Shown: positions 13,859-21,282 of the stretch, one piece after another | Layout of the letters: each line of letters opens with the position of its first letter | How positions within the stretch are numbered: the stretch's first letter is position 1 | DNA from: Candidatus Uhrbacteria bacterium | Lineage (GTDB): Bacteria; Patescibacteriota; Patescibacteriia; 2-12-FULL-60-25 | Length of the DNA: 21,282 bases | Assembly: GCA_023246325.1 (NCBI GenBank) | Contig: JAHFIO010000004.1 | Span: 1-21,282, forward strand | Reading direction: 5' to 3' | Position numbers and translations under genes: made by a program | Notes under the pieces: model-generated | The model's input: the letters and a program-made list of their open reading frames with translations, nothing else | Told to the model about the DNA's origin: nothing | Databases searched by the model: none

Positions 13859-15142
13859 ATGAAAAAACCTGAATTGAAGAAATTACAGAATGGCATGTCA
13901 GCAATGTTGATTCCGCAAGCTAGTGCTGAATCGATGACCGTATTAGTTTTAACGCGCGTAGGTTCGCGATATGAAACAAAAGATATAAATGGTGCATCAC
14001 ATTTCATAGAGCATTTGATGTTTAAGGGAACAAAAAAACGTCCGACCACCGAACATATTTCTCGCGAATTAGATCGGTATGGTGCAGAATATAATGCGTA
14101 TACGGGCAAAGACGTGACTGGATATTATATTAAAATGGATGCAAAACATACGAATCTTGCAATAGATATGTTGTACGATATGATTTTTCAATCGAAGTAT
14201 GATCAAAAAGAAATTGATCGAGAGCGTGGTGTGATTATTGAAGAAATAAATATGTATGAGGATAATCCTCGAATGCATATTGAAGATTTACTCGAAGAAA
14301 AATTATTTCCCGGTTCTACATTGGGGTGGAATATCGCAGGGCCTCGTGAGGTCATTCGTAAGGTAACACGTGAACAGCTTATAACGTATCGAGATTCATA
14401 TTATATTCCGGAACGCATGACGGTTATTGTCGCTGGAAAAATTATTCCAGGTATAGTAGATATTTTGCAAAAAACATTTGGATCTGTAAAACGTATCAGC
14501 GGGAAAGATACAAAATTTATACCTTTTACACCTCCAAAAAAATTATCCGATGCGCATGGATGTCAGGCAAAAGAAACGGAACAGGTACAATTTGGAATGG
14601 CATTTCATAGTGTGAAAACTGGTCATAAGAATGAAGCGGCGGCTTCTTTGCTTGCAAATATTTTAGGTGGAACTATGTCATCGCGTTTATTTATTCAAAT
14701 TCGTGAAAGACGTGGTTTATGTTATTCAATACATGCATCTCAACAGGGATTAGAAGATACAGGAATTTTCGCCATTATGGCAGGATTAGAAAAAAATCGT
14801 ATAGACGAAGCAATGAAAGCTATTGTTGTCGAGTTGACGAAAGTCCTAAAATCAGGCATAACTTCAGAAGAATTGCGTCGTGCGAAAGACAATATTCGTG
14901 GACGTATTACATTAGGGTTCGAAGATTCTGCGACACAGGCAGGATGGTATGGCAAGCAGTGGCTGTTTGAAGGTACTAGGGAAACGCCTGAAGATAAAAT
15001 GAAACGTTTAGAAAAAGTAACACGAGCAGATATTAAAAAAGTTGCACGATGTATATTTAATCCTGCCTTGATGGCAACAGCGGTGATTGGTCCTGCATCC
15101 TGCACAACGAATTTAGCAAAACATCTTATCTGGAAAAAATAA
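13859..15142 (+). CDS. M16 family zinc metallopeptidase (processing-peptidase-like)
   Basis: The 427-residue protein has the inverted zinc motif HFIEH (residues 48-52) and a distal acidic cluster in ERGVIIEEINMYEDNP about 75 residues later, where the third metal ligand (Glu) lies. The N-terminal half is the active M16 domain. The C-terminal half carries the family's second domain with GGTMSSRLFIQIRERRGLCYSI, the conserved substrate-binding R..Y region. Length fits the half-size bacterial form (PqqL/YmxG-like), which acts as a dimer. There is no signal peptide, so it is probably cytoplasmic and may degrade short peptides or process precursors. It follows glyS by 6 nt with no Shine-Dalgarno. 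Four GCAGGAT copies fall inside it. Confidence 0.95.
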   Translation: MKKPELKKLQNGMSAMLIPQASAESMTVLVLTRVGSRYETKDINGASHFIEHLMFKGTKKRPTTEHISRELDRYGAEYNAYTGKDVTGYYIKMDAKHTNLAIDMLYDMIFQSKYDQKEIDRERGVIIEEINMYEDNPRMHIEDLLEEKLFPGSTLGWNIAGPREVIRKVTREQLITYRDSYYIPERMTVIVAGKIIPGIVDILQKTFGSVKRISGKDTKFIPFTPPKKLSDAHGCQAKETEQVQFGMAFHSVKTGHKNEAAASLLANILGGTMSSRLFIQIRERRGLCYSIHASQQGLEDTGIFAIMAGLEKNRIDEAMKAIVVELTKVLKSGITSEELRRAKDNIRGRITLGFEDSATQAGWYGKQWLFEGTRETPEDKMKRLEKVTRADIKKVARCIFNPALMATAVIGPASCTTNLAKHLIWKK

Positions 15143-15158
15143 TTTTGAAAACATGTAT

Positions 15159-15917
15159 ATGAAAAAATTGATTATCTCAAATTGGAAAATGAATTATGGT
15201 CCCATAAAAGCAGGGGCGTGGATTCGTGCATTTCGTCGAGAACGATTACCGAAAGATGTGGATATAGCGGTTGCAGTACCTTTTGTTTCATTACCTGCGG
15301 CGCGTGCATCATTGGGTCGTGCTTCTATACCTGCGCTTTCCGCACAAGATTGTTTTTGGGCAGAGGAGGGCGCATATACAGGAGAAATTTCCGCATCCAT
15401 GTTGCACGAATTTGGAACGGAAATGTGTTTGGTGGGGCATAGTGAACGTCGTGCATTCTGTGGTGAGACTGATGATATGATCGCAAAAAAGGCAGGATCA
15501 TTACAAGCACATAATATTGTTCCAGTCATTTGTGTTGGTGACACCGCGGTACAAAGAAAAAAAGGAGAACATATGAAAGTGGTGAAAGCACAAGTAGCGG
15601 CCGCGATTGCCATGTTAAAAGCAGATACAAAAATACCTTTTGTGATTGCATATGAACCGGTTTGGGCAATTGGAAGTGGAAAACCATGCGTTCCGCAAGA
15701 TGCGCGAGATATGCATGTAGCGATTCGTGGCGTGCTTGCGAAAAAATTCGGTGCCACAACTTCCGAAAAAATTCGTATTATTTATGGCGGATCAGTTGAT
15801 ACAAGAAATATTTTAGAATATATGACAACCATGGGAATAGACGGTGCTTTAGTTGGCGGCGCTTCTTTGGATCCGCGCAATTTTGGATTATTGTGTCGAG
15901 CTGCAGTGCCGGCTTAA
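15159..15917 (+). CDS. tpiA: Triosephosphate isomerase
   Basis: TIM interconverts dihydroxyacetone phosphate and glyceraldehyde 3-phosphate in glycolysis. The 252-residue product has the full set of active-site motifs: NWKMN (catalytic Lys), VGHSERR (catalytic His), AYEPVWAIGSG (catalytic Glu with the flexible loop after it), IIYGGSV and GALVGGASLDP (phosphate binding). The length is normal. The start at 15159 gives MKKLIISNWKMN; an ATG two codons upstream at 15153 is also possible. Neither has a Shine-Dalgarno. It lies 16 nt after the peptidase gene and 6 nt before the TPR gene, within the same compact run. Confidence 0.97.
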   Translation: MKKLIISNWKMNYGPIKAGAWIRAFRRERLPKDVDIAVAVPFVSLPAARASLGRASIPALSAQDCFWAEEGAYTGEISASMLHEFGTEMCLVGHSERRAFCGETDDMIAKKAGSLQAHNIVPVICVGDTAVQRKKGEHMKVVKAQVAAAIAMLKADTKIPFVIAYEPVWAIGSGKPCVPQDARDMHVAIRGVLAKKFGATTSEKIRIIYGGSVDTRNILEYMTTMGIDGALVGGASLDPRNFGLLCRAAVPA

Positions 15918-15923
15918 ACGGCG

Positions 15924-16805
15924 ATGATTTACTATATAGCTTGTATATTAATTCTCGCATGTGTATTTTGCATTGCGGTGATTGTATTGCGACATTGGAA
16001 GGAAATTCGGTTATTAGATCCGAATTCTATTAAAGAAGAACAAGAAAAACAAAAGCGGGATGAACTTATCTTGCAACGATTCACACGTGTGACCGCAGAA
16101 AGAATGGTGCCCGTGAGAGAAGTGGTGAAGCGAGGTATAGATGCATCAAAAACAGGGTATCGTTTTTTATTGCATAAGTTGACCGAGGCACATGACTTTT
16201 ATAATAAAGCAAAAACGCCATTCGCATCATTGTCGCCGAGCACGAAAGAAAAAGTGAAGGTGATGTTGGAAGATGCACGTGAGTTAGCTCGAGAGGAAAA
16301 GTGGGCAGAGGCTGAGCGAAGATATATTGAAATTTTATCAATTGATGCACATGAATGGGAGGCGTATAAAGGTTTGGGCGTCATTTATTTGAAACAGAAT
16401 TTATTGTCGCAGGCACGTGAGACATTTGAATTTTTAGTGAAAAGTAAAAAAGCGGATGATATTGTGTATGCAGGATTGGGTGATATTTGTGAATCGTCTG
16501 GAGATATGAGCGCGGCACTTGATATGCGAAAAAAAGCAGTAGATTTGAAACCGTTATTGGCTGTGAGGCAATTTGAAATTGCGAGTGTATATGTAAAAAT
16601 GGGAGATGTGGCGCGTGCATGGCCATGTGCAGTTCGTGCTTGTGAACTGGATGAAGGGAATTGCATGGATCTTGAATTATCTTTGGATATTGCTATACTC
16701 ATGCGAAATCGTGAAGAGGCTTTGAAGCGATTTGATAAGCTGCGGGTTTTGACAGAAGATCGAGGAAAGATTGAGGGATATCGTGGTCGGATTGAAATAC
16801 TATAA
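15924..16805 (+). CDS. Membrane-anchored TPR-repeat protein
   Basis: The 293-residue protein has an N-terminal membrane segment (about residues 3-23, IACILILACVFCIAVIVL), a charged helical region, and several tetratricopeptide-type repeats from about residue 110: A.ELAREEKWAEAERRYIEIL, AYKGLGVIYLKQNLLSQARETFEFL, VYAGLGDICESSGDMSAALDMRKKAVDL, and ASVYVKMGDVARAWPCAVRACEL. TPR arrays bind other proteins; the anchor puts the array on the cytoplasmic face. The partner is unknown. Its TAA stop is directly followed by the first base of tRNA-Thr with no gap, so tRNA processing would trim the mRNA right at the stop codon. Confidence 0.87.
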   Translation: MIYYIACILILACVFCIAVIVLRHWKEIRLLDPNSIKEEQEKQKRDELILQRFTRVTAERMVPVREVVKRGIDASKTGYRFLLHKLTEAHDFYNKAKTPFASLSPSTKEKVKVMLEDARELAREEKWAEAERRYIEILSIDAHEWEAYKGLGVIYLKQNLLSQARETFEFLVKSKKADDIVYAGLGDICESSGDMSAALDMRKKAVDLKPLLAVRQFEIASVYVKMGDVARAWPCAVRACELDEGNCMDLELSLDIAILMRNREEALKRFDKLRVLTEDRGKIEGYRGRIEIL

Positions 16806-16881
<76 letters not shown>

Positions 16882-16885
16882 GTGC

Positions 16886-16971
16886 GGGTAGGTACCGAAG
16901 CGGTCAAACGGGACAGACTGTAAATCTGTTGGCTTACGCCTTCAAAGGTTCGAATCCTTTCCTACCCACCA
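16886..16971 (+). tRNA. tRNA-Tyr (anticodon GTA)
   Basis: The 86-nt gene has acceptor GGGTAGG/CCTACCC, a D-arm with CCGAAGCGG, anticodon stem ACAGA/TCTGT with loop CTGTAAA (anticodon GTA), the long variable arm expected of bacterial tRNA-Tyr, a T-arm AAAGG/CCTTT with TTCGAAT, discriminator A and encoded CCA. A terminator starts immediately downstream. Confidence 0.97.
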
Positions 16972-17003
16972 AAAAAAACTGATGTTATACATCAGTTTTT
17001 TTT
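16971..17003. terminator. Terminator after the tRNA pair
   Basis: CTGATGT (16979-16985) and ACATCAG (16989-16995) form a 7-bp stem with a 3-nt loop. It is extended by A-run/T-run pairing and followed by eight T residues. The A-run on the other side would let it work in both directions. It closes the run that starts at frr. Confidence 0.92.
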
Positions 17004-17059
17004 CTTTTTTTCTGCCATATGTTACTATCATCCTGCCTTAAAAAATAACCTACATATAT

Positions 17060-17455
17060 ATGCAACCACGACCCATACATTTTGAAATACAGGTGGATAA
17101 TCCAGAGCGCGCCATCAAATTTTATACAACGGTTTTTCATTGGAGTTTTCAGCAATGGGGAGAAATGAAATATTGGATGTGCATGACTGCACCTAAAGAC
17201 TCGAAAGAACCAGGAATTAATGGGGGATTGCTTCCGCGTCCTGCCTTGATGGCTGAAAAACCATGTGGAACAAATGCATGGGTGTGCACCGTACAGGTTG
17301 ATAATTACGATGCATATGCAAAAACTATTCTTGAGAATGGAGGTATGATTGCATTACCAAAAATGGCTATACCTGGCATGGCTTGGCAGGGGTATTTTCT
17401 TGATACAGAAGGGAATACGTTTGGTTTGCATCAGGCTGACGTGGATGCGAAATAA
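17060..17455 (+). CDS. VOC (glyoxalase/bleomycin-resistance-like) family protein
   Basis: The 131-residue product has the paired beta-alpha-beta-beta-beta layout of the vicinal oxygen chelate fold. The first module is HFEIQVDNPERAIKFYTTVFHW; the second is CTVQVDNYDAYAKTILENGG, followed by MAIPGMAWQGYFLDTEGNTFGLHQ. This form is common as a stand-alone small enzyme or binding protein of unknown substrate. The His in HFEI is a possible metal ligand, but the usual closing Glu after FGL is replaced by HQ, so metal use is uncertain. It is followed 15 nt later by guaB. No Shine-Dalgarno is seen; a TTACTAT box and a GCAGGAT copy (reverse, 17030) lie in the upstream region. Confidence 0.88.
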   Translation: MQPRPIHFEIQVDNPERAIKFYTTVFHWSFQQWGEMKYWMCMTAPKDSKEPGINGGLLPRPALMAEKPCGTNAWVCTVQVDNYDAYAKTILENGGMIALPKMAIPGMAWQGYFLDTEGNTFGLHQADVDAK

Positions 17456-17470
17456 TGGTACTGTATACTC

Positions 17471-18907
17471 ATGCGTACTATCCCTCTCGCTCTCACCTAT
17501 AATGACGTGCTTATTAAACCGCGACGTTCATCCATACAATCACGATCACTTGTTAACACAAAAACAAAACTTACAAAAAAAATAACGCTCAATATTCCGC
17601 TCGTCACGTCTAATATGGACACGGTCACAGAATCTGACATGGCCATTGCAATCGCTCGTATGGGTGGCATCGGATTCATACATCGTTTTATGTCTATTGA
17701 AGATAATGTTGAAGAAATTCAGCGCGTGAAGCGTGCGCAGAATTTTATTATTCAAACTCCGTATATCATAGATCCAGACAAAACTATAAAAGAAGCAAAA
17801 CTTTTTATACAGGATAAGGGTGTTTCCGGATTGCTTGTTGCAAATGGTGATCATAAATTACAAGGTGTACTTTCATCACGCGACCTTTTATTTGCAAAAT
17901 CTGACGATCAAAAAATTACGGATATCATGACGCCGCGTAATAAACTTATCGTTGGAAATATGCAAACAACATTTGAACAAGCGCAGAATACATTACGAGA
18001 AAATAAAATTGAAAAACTTCCTCTTGTTGATGAGCAGAATATTATTCAAGGTTTGATTACATCTGCAGATATTCAACATCTTATCGATTATCCTCTCGCG
18101 AATGTAGATATACATGGACGACTTATTGTTGGCGGATCTATTGGTGTTCATGGAGACTTTCTTGAACGTGCTGAAGCGCTTATTAAAGCGGGTGCTGATG
18201 TATTAGTTATAGATATCGCACATGGACATAGTGATATTATGTTTAATGCTATTAAATCCTGTAGGCAAAAATTGGGTGATATACAATTAATTGCAGGGAA
18301 TATTGCAACAGCTGAAGCCGCGAAAGATATGTGTGAAGCTGGTGTAGATGCTATTAAAGTAGGTGTGGGTCCGGGAGCAACGTGTATTACACGTTTAGTG
18401 ACAGGATGTGGTGTACCGCAATTATCCGCCGTGATGGAAGCAGCTGAGGTGGCAAAAAAATATGGTGTGCCTGTGATTGCTGATGGGGGTGTGCAAACAT
18501 CAGGTGATATTGTAAAGGCAATTGGTGGTGGTGCGGATACGGTGATGATAGGTGGGTTATTAGCAGGTACAGAAGAATCTCCTGGTATTATTATGAAACG
18601 TGGTGATAAAAAATATAAAATTTATCGCGGGTCTGCTAGTTTTTCTGTTTCACATCGCCGTAAAACGCTTGATTTAGAAAAAAAAGATTTAAATGAAGTA
18701 GTGCCAGAGGGAGTTGAGTCTATTATTCCGTACAAAGGATCTGCATGTGAAATTGTTGGGCAATTAATAGGCGGATTAAAATCAGGTATGTCATATACGA
18801 ATGCAGTAACGATTTCTGATTTACAAAAAAATGTAGAGTTTGTTCAAATGACTTCGGCTGGAGTTCGAGAATCCGGACCACATGATTTAGGGAATACTAT
18901 TTTGTAG
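17471..18907 (+). CDS. guaB: IMP dehydrogenase/GMP reductase family enzyme with CBS pair
   Basis: IMP dehydrogenase makes XMP from IMP, the committed step to GMP. The 478 residues have the family layout: N-terminal ALTYNDVLIKPRRS and NIPLVTSNMDTVTE, a CBS pair (about 90-205, including VSGLLVANGD and ITDIMTPRNKL), then the barrel with VIDIAHGHSD, AGNIATAEAAKD, the catalytic loop VGPGATCITRLVTGCGVPQ (Cys in ATC), VIADGGVQTSGDIVKAI, and C-terminal VPEGVESIIPYKG. The mobile flap is odd: after IYRG comes SASFSVSHRRKTL, and the usual GM.S followed by an RYFQ dyad is not seen. GMP reductase activity therefore cannot be excluded. TATACT lies 1 nt before the ATG. The gene contains no GCAGGAT copy, the longest such gap in the window. 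Confidence 0.9.
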   Translation: MRTIPLALTYNDVLIKPRRSSIQSRSLVNTKTKLTKKITLNIPLVTSNMDTVTESDMAIAIARMGGIGFIHRFMSIEDNVEEIQRVKRAQNFIIQTPYIIDPDKTIKEAKLFIQDKGVSGLLVANGDHKLQGVLSSRDLLFAKSDDQKITDIMTPRNKLIVGNMQTTFEQAQNTLRENKIEKLPLVDEQNIIQGLITSADIQHLIDYPLANVDIHGRLIVGGSIGVHGDFLERAEALIKAGADVLVIDIAHGHSDIMFNAIKSCRQKLGDIQLIAGNIATAEAAKDMCEAGVDAIKVGVGPGATCITRLVTGCGVPQLSAVMEAAEVAKKYGVPVIADGGVQTSGDIVKAIGGGADTVMIGGLLAGTEESPGIIMKRGDKKYKIYRGSASFSVSHRRKTLDLEKKDLNEVVPEGVESIIPYKGSACEIVGQLIGGLKSGMSYTNAVTISDLQKNVEFVQMTSAGVRESGPHDLGNTIL

Positions 18908-18947
18908 CGATTCAGTATTGAAGTATATATAAAATAATATTGATTTT

Positions 18948-18972
18948 AAAAAATCCCCGATATATATCAGGG
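18948..18972 (-). terminator. Terminator of the minus-strand membrane protein gene
   Basis: On the minus strand CCCTGAT and ATCGGGG (18955-18972) form a 7-bp stem with one T-G pair, followed by ATTTTTT. It begins 2 nt after the stop of the gene at 18975. An A/T-rich spacer of about 45 nt lies between it and the convergent end of guaB. Confidence 0.8.
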
Positions 18973-18974
18973 AG

Positions 18975-19466
18975 TTATTTCTCGTCGAAGTGTTCGCCGA
19001 GATTTGTATGAAGGTATTTCTCACGGTTTACTTTCACCTTTTTCGTTTTTTTATCTGCATATTCCAGAACAATGAAATATTCTGGTTCCGATACTACAAC
19101 TTTTTCATCCGGATTTGACGGGTTGAGATCGGTTGTAATGATCATAGTTCCAGATCCTGTATCTTCATGTGTATGCAGCGTTTGGTATTCTACCAATTGG
19201 TACCGACAATGCAGAGCATCATCACAAAATGGGTTTATCGCTGTGATGGGTATATGATCTTCATCAGACAAGTACATATCAGAAAGCGTCTCAATAGACA
19301 CCGTAGTTGTAACCGACCAATAGGTTGATTGAACTCGAGGGCGCGATCCATATCCTGCAAAAAAGAGGATAGAAGCTGTCACGAAACCTAGCCCAACGAC
19401 GGAAAAAAGACAGATTCCAAGCCACAAATTGCGACCTTTGCGAAATGCGGGAAGTGACACGGACAT
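18975..19466 (-). CDS. Single-span membrane protein with outer domain, unknown function
   Basis: The ATG at 19466 is preferred because TTGGAGG lies 6 nt upstream; the longer frame from 19526 lacks such a site. The 163-residue protein has a basic N-terminus (FRKGRNLW), one membrane segment (about 16-39, LGICLFSVVGLGFVTASILFFAGYG) and an outer domain of about 120 residues with two cysteines close together (PFCDDALHC), likely a disulfide, and a strand-rich stretch SGTMIITTDLN, EPEYFIVLEYADKK, VKVNREKYL. I do not recognise the family. It is the only minus-strand gene in the right half and diverges from the secreted protein gene at 19589, with about 120 bp of shared upstream region. It contains one GCAGGAT copy in its membrane segment (AGY). 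Confidence 0.8.
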   Translation of the reverse strand: MSVSLPAFRKGRNLWLGICLFSVVGLGFVTASILFFAGYGSRPRVQSTYWSVTTTVSIETLSDMYLSDEDHIPITAINPFCDDALHCRYQLVEYQTLHTHEDTGSGTMIITTDLNPSNPDEKVVVSEPEYFIVLEYADKKTKKVKVNREKYLHTNLGEHFDEK

Positions 19467-19588
19467 GTAGACCTCCAAGGTGAAAGAACGTCTATAGGTT
19501 TTACCTTGTTTTGCGTATTTAATCAAGAGGCTTGTATAAAAGCAGTTTTTTTGGTAAGTATATATTGGTTCTTTCGAAAGGAATACAC

Positions 19589-20638
19589 ATGAAAATCAAA
19601 TTCTTTTTCCTGGTATTGATCAGCATGCTTACTTTTGCTTTATTCGTATTTTTGGGAATTGCGCATGCGCAAGTTCAGCCACCACCTTCCATTGATATGG
19701 AGCAAGATCGGTTGGATGCAATATTGCCCGATATTCCTGCATCTGACATGCTTGATAGTTCGCCTATTATAGTAAATCGACCTACGGACATGAAAGCATT
19801 TACGTTGAATGTGCCCATTATCCTGCATCAAAAAAATGCGACGCTCGGTGTTGGGCTTACATCAAATCCGGTGCGTGCATATTTGTGGGAGCGCGATTGG
19901 TCAGAACCGCCTCCGCGAATTTTGCGAGCGCTGAGTGGGTTGCGCGTGTCTATGGCGCTTGCGTATATTCCGAATCCGGATGCGGCAATAAGTGAGTATA
20001 AGCGTATTGTTATTGGGGGCGGCACTCTTTCATACGAAATGGTGAATCAGCGTGATCCGCTAACAAATCCCAGTGTGCGAGCTTGTATGGATAGCGAGGT
20101 GAAAAAACTTATTCCGTCGTATGTATATAATCCGCGGCAGGAATGGGGTTTGATTTCAAATTCATCTATTGAAAATTGTTTTCATAATCGGATTACGTAT
20201 GCGGCAGGATTTGGCGCTGGCATGACCAAAGATTTTGCAAAAGCATGGATGAATTACGAAGTGCAATACCGACAGCATGCATTTACGTTATTGCTCGAAC
20301 GTCGGTTCATGGATAGGTATGCGGAAAATACATGGAATTTTGGTTTGAGATATACGCGTGAGCGCGCATTTTTTTCTCCTTCTTCTGATATTGTTATGGA
20401 AGTTGAGCCTGCACGTGATACGGTAGAAAGTGCGAGATATAGATTCGCAAGCGGTTCGGCCATTACCTTTGGTTTGCCGAAAAATATTGGTGTGACGCTT
20501 GGAGTACGCGTGATTACGCCATACTCAGCACGTGATGATGGAACTTTGGAATATCGTGGATATATTGGTTTGAGCTGGGGATCATATGATATTTCTCGTG
20601 AATATCTATCTCGAAGCATGTGGCATCACATGCAATAG
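19589..20638 (+). CDS. Secreted barrel-like protein of unknown function
   Basis: The ATG at 19589 follows GAAAGGA by 7 nt and gives a classic signal peptide cut after IAHA (residue 27). The earlier in-frame start at 19532 would bury it. The 349-residue product has a Pro-rich acidic start (PPPSIDMEQDRLDAILPDIP). It then has many alternating strands with Gly and aromatic residues, such as LNVPIILHQKNATLGVGL, ITYAAGFGAGMTKDF, AWMNYEVQYRQHAFTLLL, TWNFGLRYTRERAFF and YRGYIGLSWGSYDIS. This pattern resembles outer-membrane barrels, though it lacks a terminal aromatic residue. Two cysteines (ACMDSE and ENCFHN) may pair. The signal peptide resembles that of the gene at 4953 (both end AHAQV), but the mature parts do not look alike. 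A terminator follows. Confidence 0.83.
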   Translation: MKIKFFFLVLISMLTFALFVFLGIAHAQVQPPPSIDMEQDRLDAILPDIPASDMLDSSPIIVNRPTDMKAFTLNVPIILHQKNATLGVGLTSNPVRAYLWERDWSEPPPRILRALSGLRVSMALAYIPNPDAAISEYKRIVIGGGTLSYEMVNQRDPLTNPSVRACMDSEVKKLIPSYVYNPRQEWGLISNSSIENCFHNRITYAAGFGAGMTKDFAKAWMNYEVQYRQHAFTLLLERRFMDRYAENTWNFGLRYTRERAFFSPSSDIVMEVEPARDTVESARYRFASGSAITFGLPKNIGVTLGVRVITPYSARDDGTLEYRGYIGLSWGSYDISREYLSRSMWHHMQ

Positions 20639-20654
20639 TAAGGTATTACTTTTT

Positions 20655-20688
20655 GTACCAGATACGTTTTGTACCTGGTACTTTTTTT
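20655..20688 (+). terminator. Rho-independent terminator
   Basis: GTACCAG (20655-20661) and CTGGTAC (20675-20681) form a perfect stem that may extend inward by a few pairs, followed by seven T residues. It lies between the secreted protein gene and metK. Confidence 0.92.
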
Positions 20689-20712
20689 ATGTTACGATAT
20701 ATAGGCCATTTT

Positions 20713-21282
20713 ATGCTAACGCTCCCTCGCGCGTATACCGCCGAAAGTGTGACGTCGGGTCATCCTGACAAAATCTGCGATCAGATTTCTGACGCAATAT
20801 TGGATGCGTATTTAACTCAAGATAAAAATAGCCGTGTCGCCATTGAATGTTTCGGTGGACATGGTCATTTGGTTATTGGTGGTGAGGTCACAACCCGTGG
20901 CAGCGTGAATGCAGAAAGTATTGCGCGCCAAGTATATGCAGGAATTGGGTATCGCGAACCTTTGTCGATTACAACACATATTGTTCGTCAATCTTTGGAT
21001 ATTGCACAGGGTGTTGATACGGGTGGGGCGGGTGATCAAGGGATTATGTATGGGTATGCTACAAATGAAACACCAGAATTTTTGCCACGCGCCATTGTGC
21101 TTGCACATACACTCTCGGCAGGATTAGAAAATTTGCGACGGAATGATCCTGCCTTTTTTTGGTTACGACCGGATGGAAAAACGCAAGTGACTATTGTGGA
21201 TGATGTGATTACTGCAATCGTTATTTCTGCGCAACACGAAAAGACACGTGAATGGAAAAGTATGCGTGATGATATTAAAAAA
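20713..21282 (+). CDS. metK: S-adenosylmethionine synthetase, N-terminal half (runs off the window)
   Basis: MetK makes S-adenosylmethionine from ATP and methionine. The 190 visible residues contain the N-terminal signature YTAESVTSGHPDKICDQISDAILDAYL (including the His and Asp of the active site), AIECFGGHGHLVIGGEVTT, and GGAGDQGIMYGYA, the family's methionine/ATP-binding GAGDQG motif. The start at 20713 matches the usual N-terminus; there is no Shine-Dalgarno, and a TATATA box lies about 9 nt upstream. The usual length is about 390 residues, so half lies outside the window. Two GCAGGAT copies in opposite orientation lie 28 nt apart here (21118 and 21146). The segment before SRVAIECFGG is close to normal, but the gate-loop region reads GHGHLV rather than the common ...TG.V.V.G, so the loop may differ slightly. 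Confidence 0.95.
   Translation, partial: MLTLPRAYTAESVTSGHPDKICDQISDAILDAYLTQDKNSRVAIECFGGHGHLVIGGEVTTRGSVNAESIARQVYAGIGYREPLSITTHIVRQSLDIAQGVDTGGAGDQGIMYGYATNETPEFLPRAIVLAHTLSAGLENLRRNDPAFFWLRPDGKTQVTIVDDVITAIVISAQHEKTREWKSMRDDIKK

Noticed and set aside
18241..18430. Near-matches ACAGGAT and ATCCTGT in guaB as motif copies
   Set aside because: They differ by one base and were not counted; only exact heptamers were included.

Overview
This is a compact bacterial chromosome segment read with the standard stop codons (TGA is a true stop at the ATGA overlap near 2209). Short intergenic gaps, many starts with no Shine-Dalgarno sequence, small single-copy housekeeping genes and few recognisable metabolic genes suggest a reduced genome of the Patescibacteria/Candidate Phyla Radiation kind. 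This is inference: no 16S or ribosomal protein gene is present. Signal peptides, four lipobox proteins and two proteins that look like beta-barrels are unexpected for that group and weaken the assignment.

Layout. 1-1207, minus strand: smpB, tmRNA (ssrA) and the start of infC, a translation block in which smpB stops 2 nt before the mature tmRNA. 1233-4671, plus strand: five membrane or secreted proteins, including an HtrA-like protein that has lost its catalytic residues and a Wzz-like protein. 4672-4952: two good promoters and a hairpin-forming candidate small RNA. 4953-8560: an envelope module with a G+C-richer start, made of a coiled-coil plus barrel protein, a 37-residue membrane peptide and three tandem paralogous lipoproteins with a shared four-cysteine domain. 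8642-10681: DNA polymerase III delta-prime-like subunit and a beta-propeller lipoprotein. 10685-11866: a complete T-box leader controlling a short GCS2-family amide ligase. 11937-16971: frr, glyS, an M16 peptidase, tpiA, a TPR protein, tRNA-Thr and tRNA-Tyr. 17060-18907: a VOC protein and guaB. 18975-20638: a minus-strand membrane protein and a second secreted barrel-like protein. 20713-end: start of metK.

The strongest unexplained signal runs through the whole window. The heptamer GCAGGAT (reverse ATCCTGC) occurs 35 times by hand count where about 2 to 3 are expected. It is in both orientations, in five of six coding registers, and inside the tmRNA, the T-box leader and intergenic hairpins. 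This looks like DNA-level selection, such as a DNA uptake signal or a chi-like site. Other points of interest are the T-box whose features exclude the ligase's expected amino acids, the candidate RNA at 4717-4836, the tandem lipoproteins, and a split between genes with and without Shine-Dalgarno sequences.
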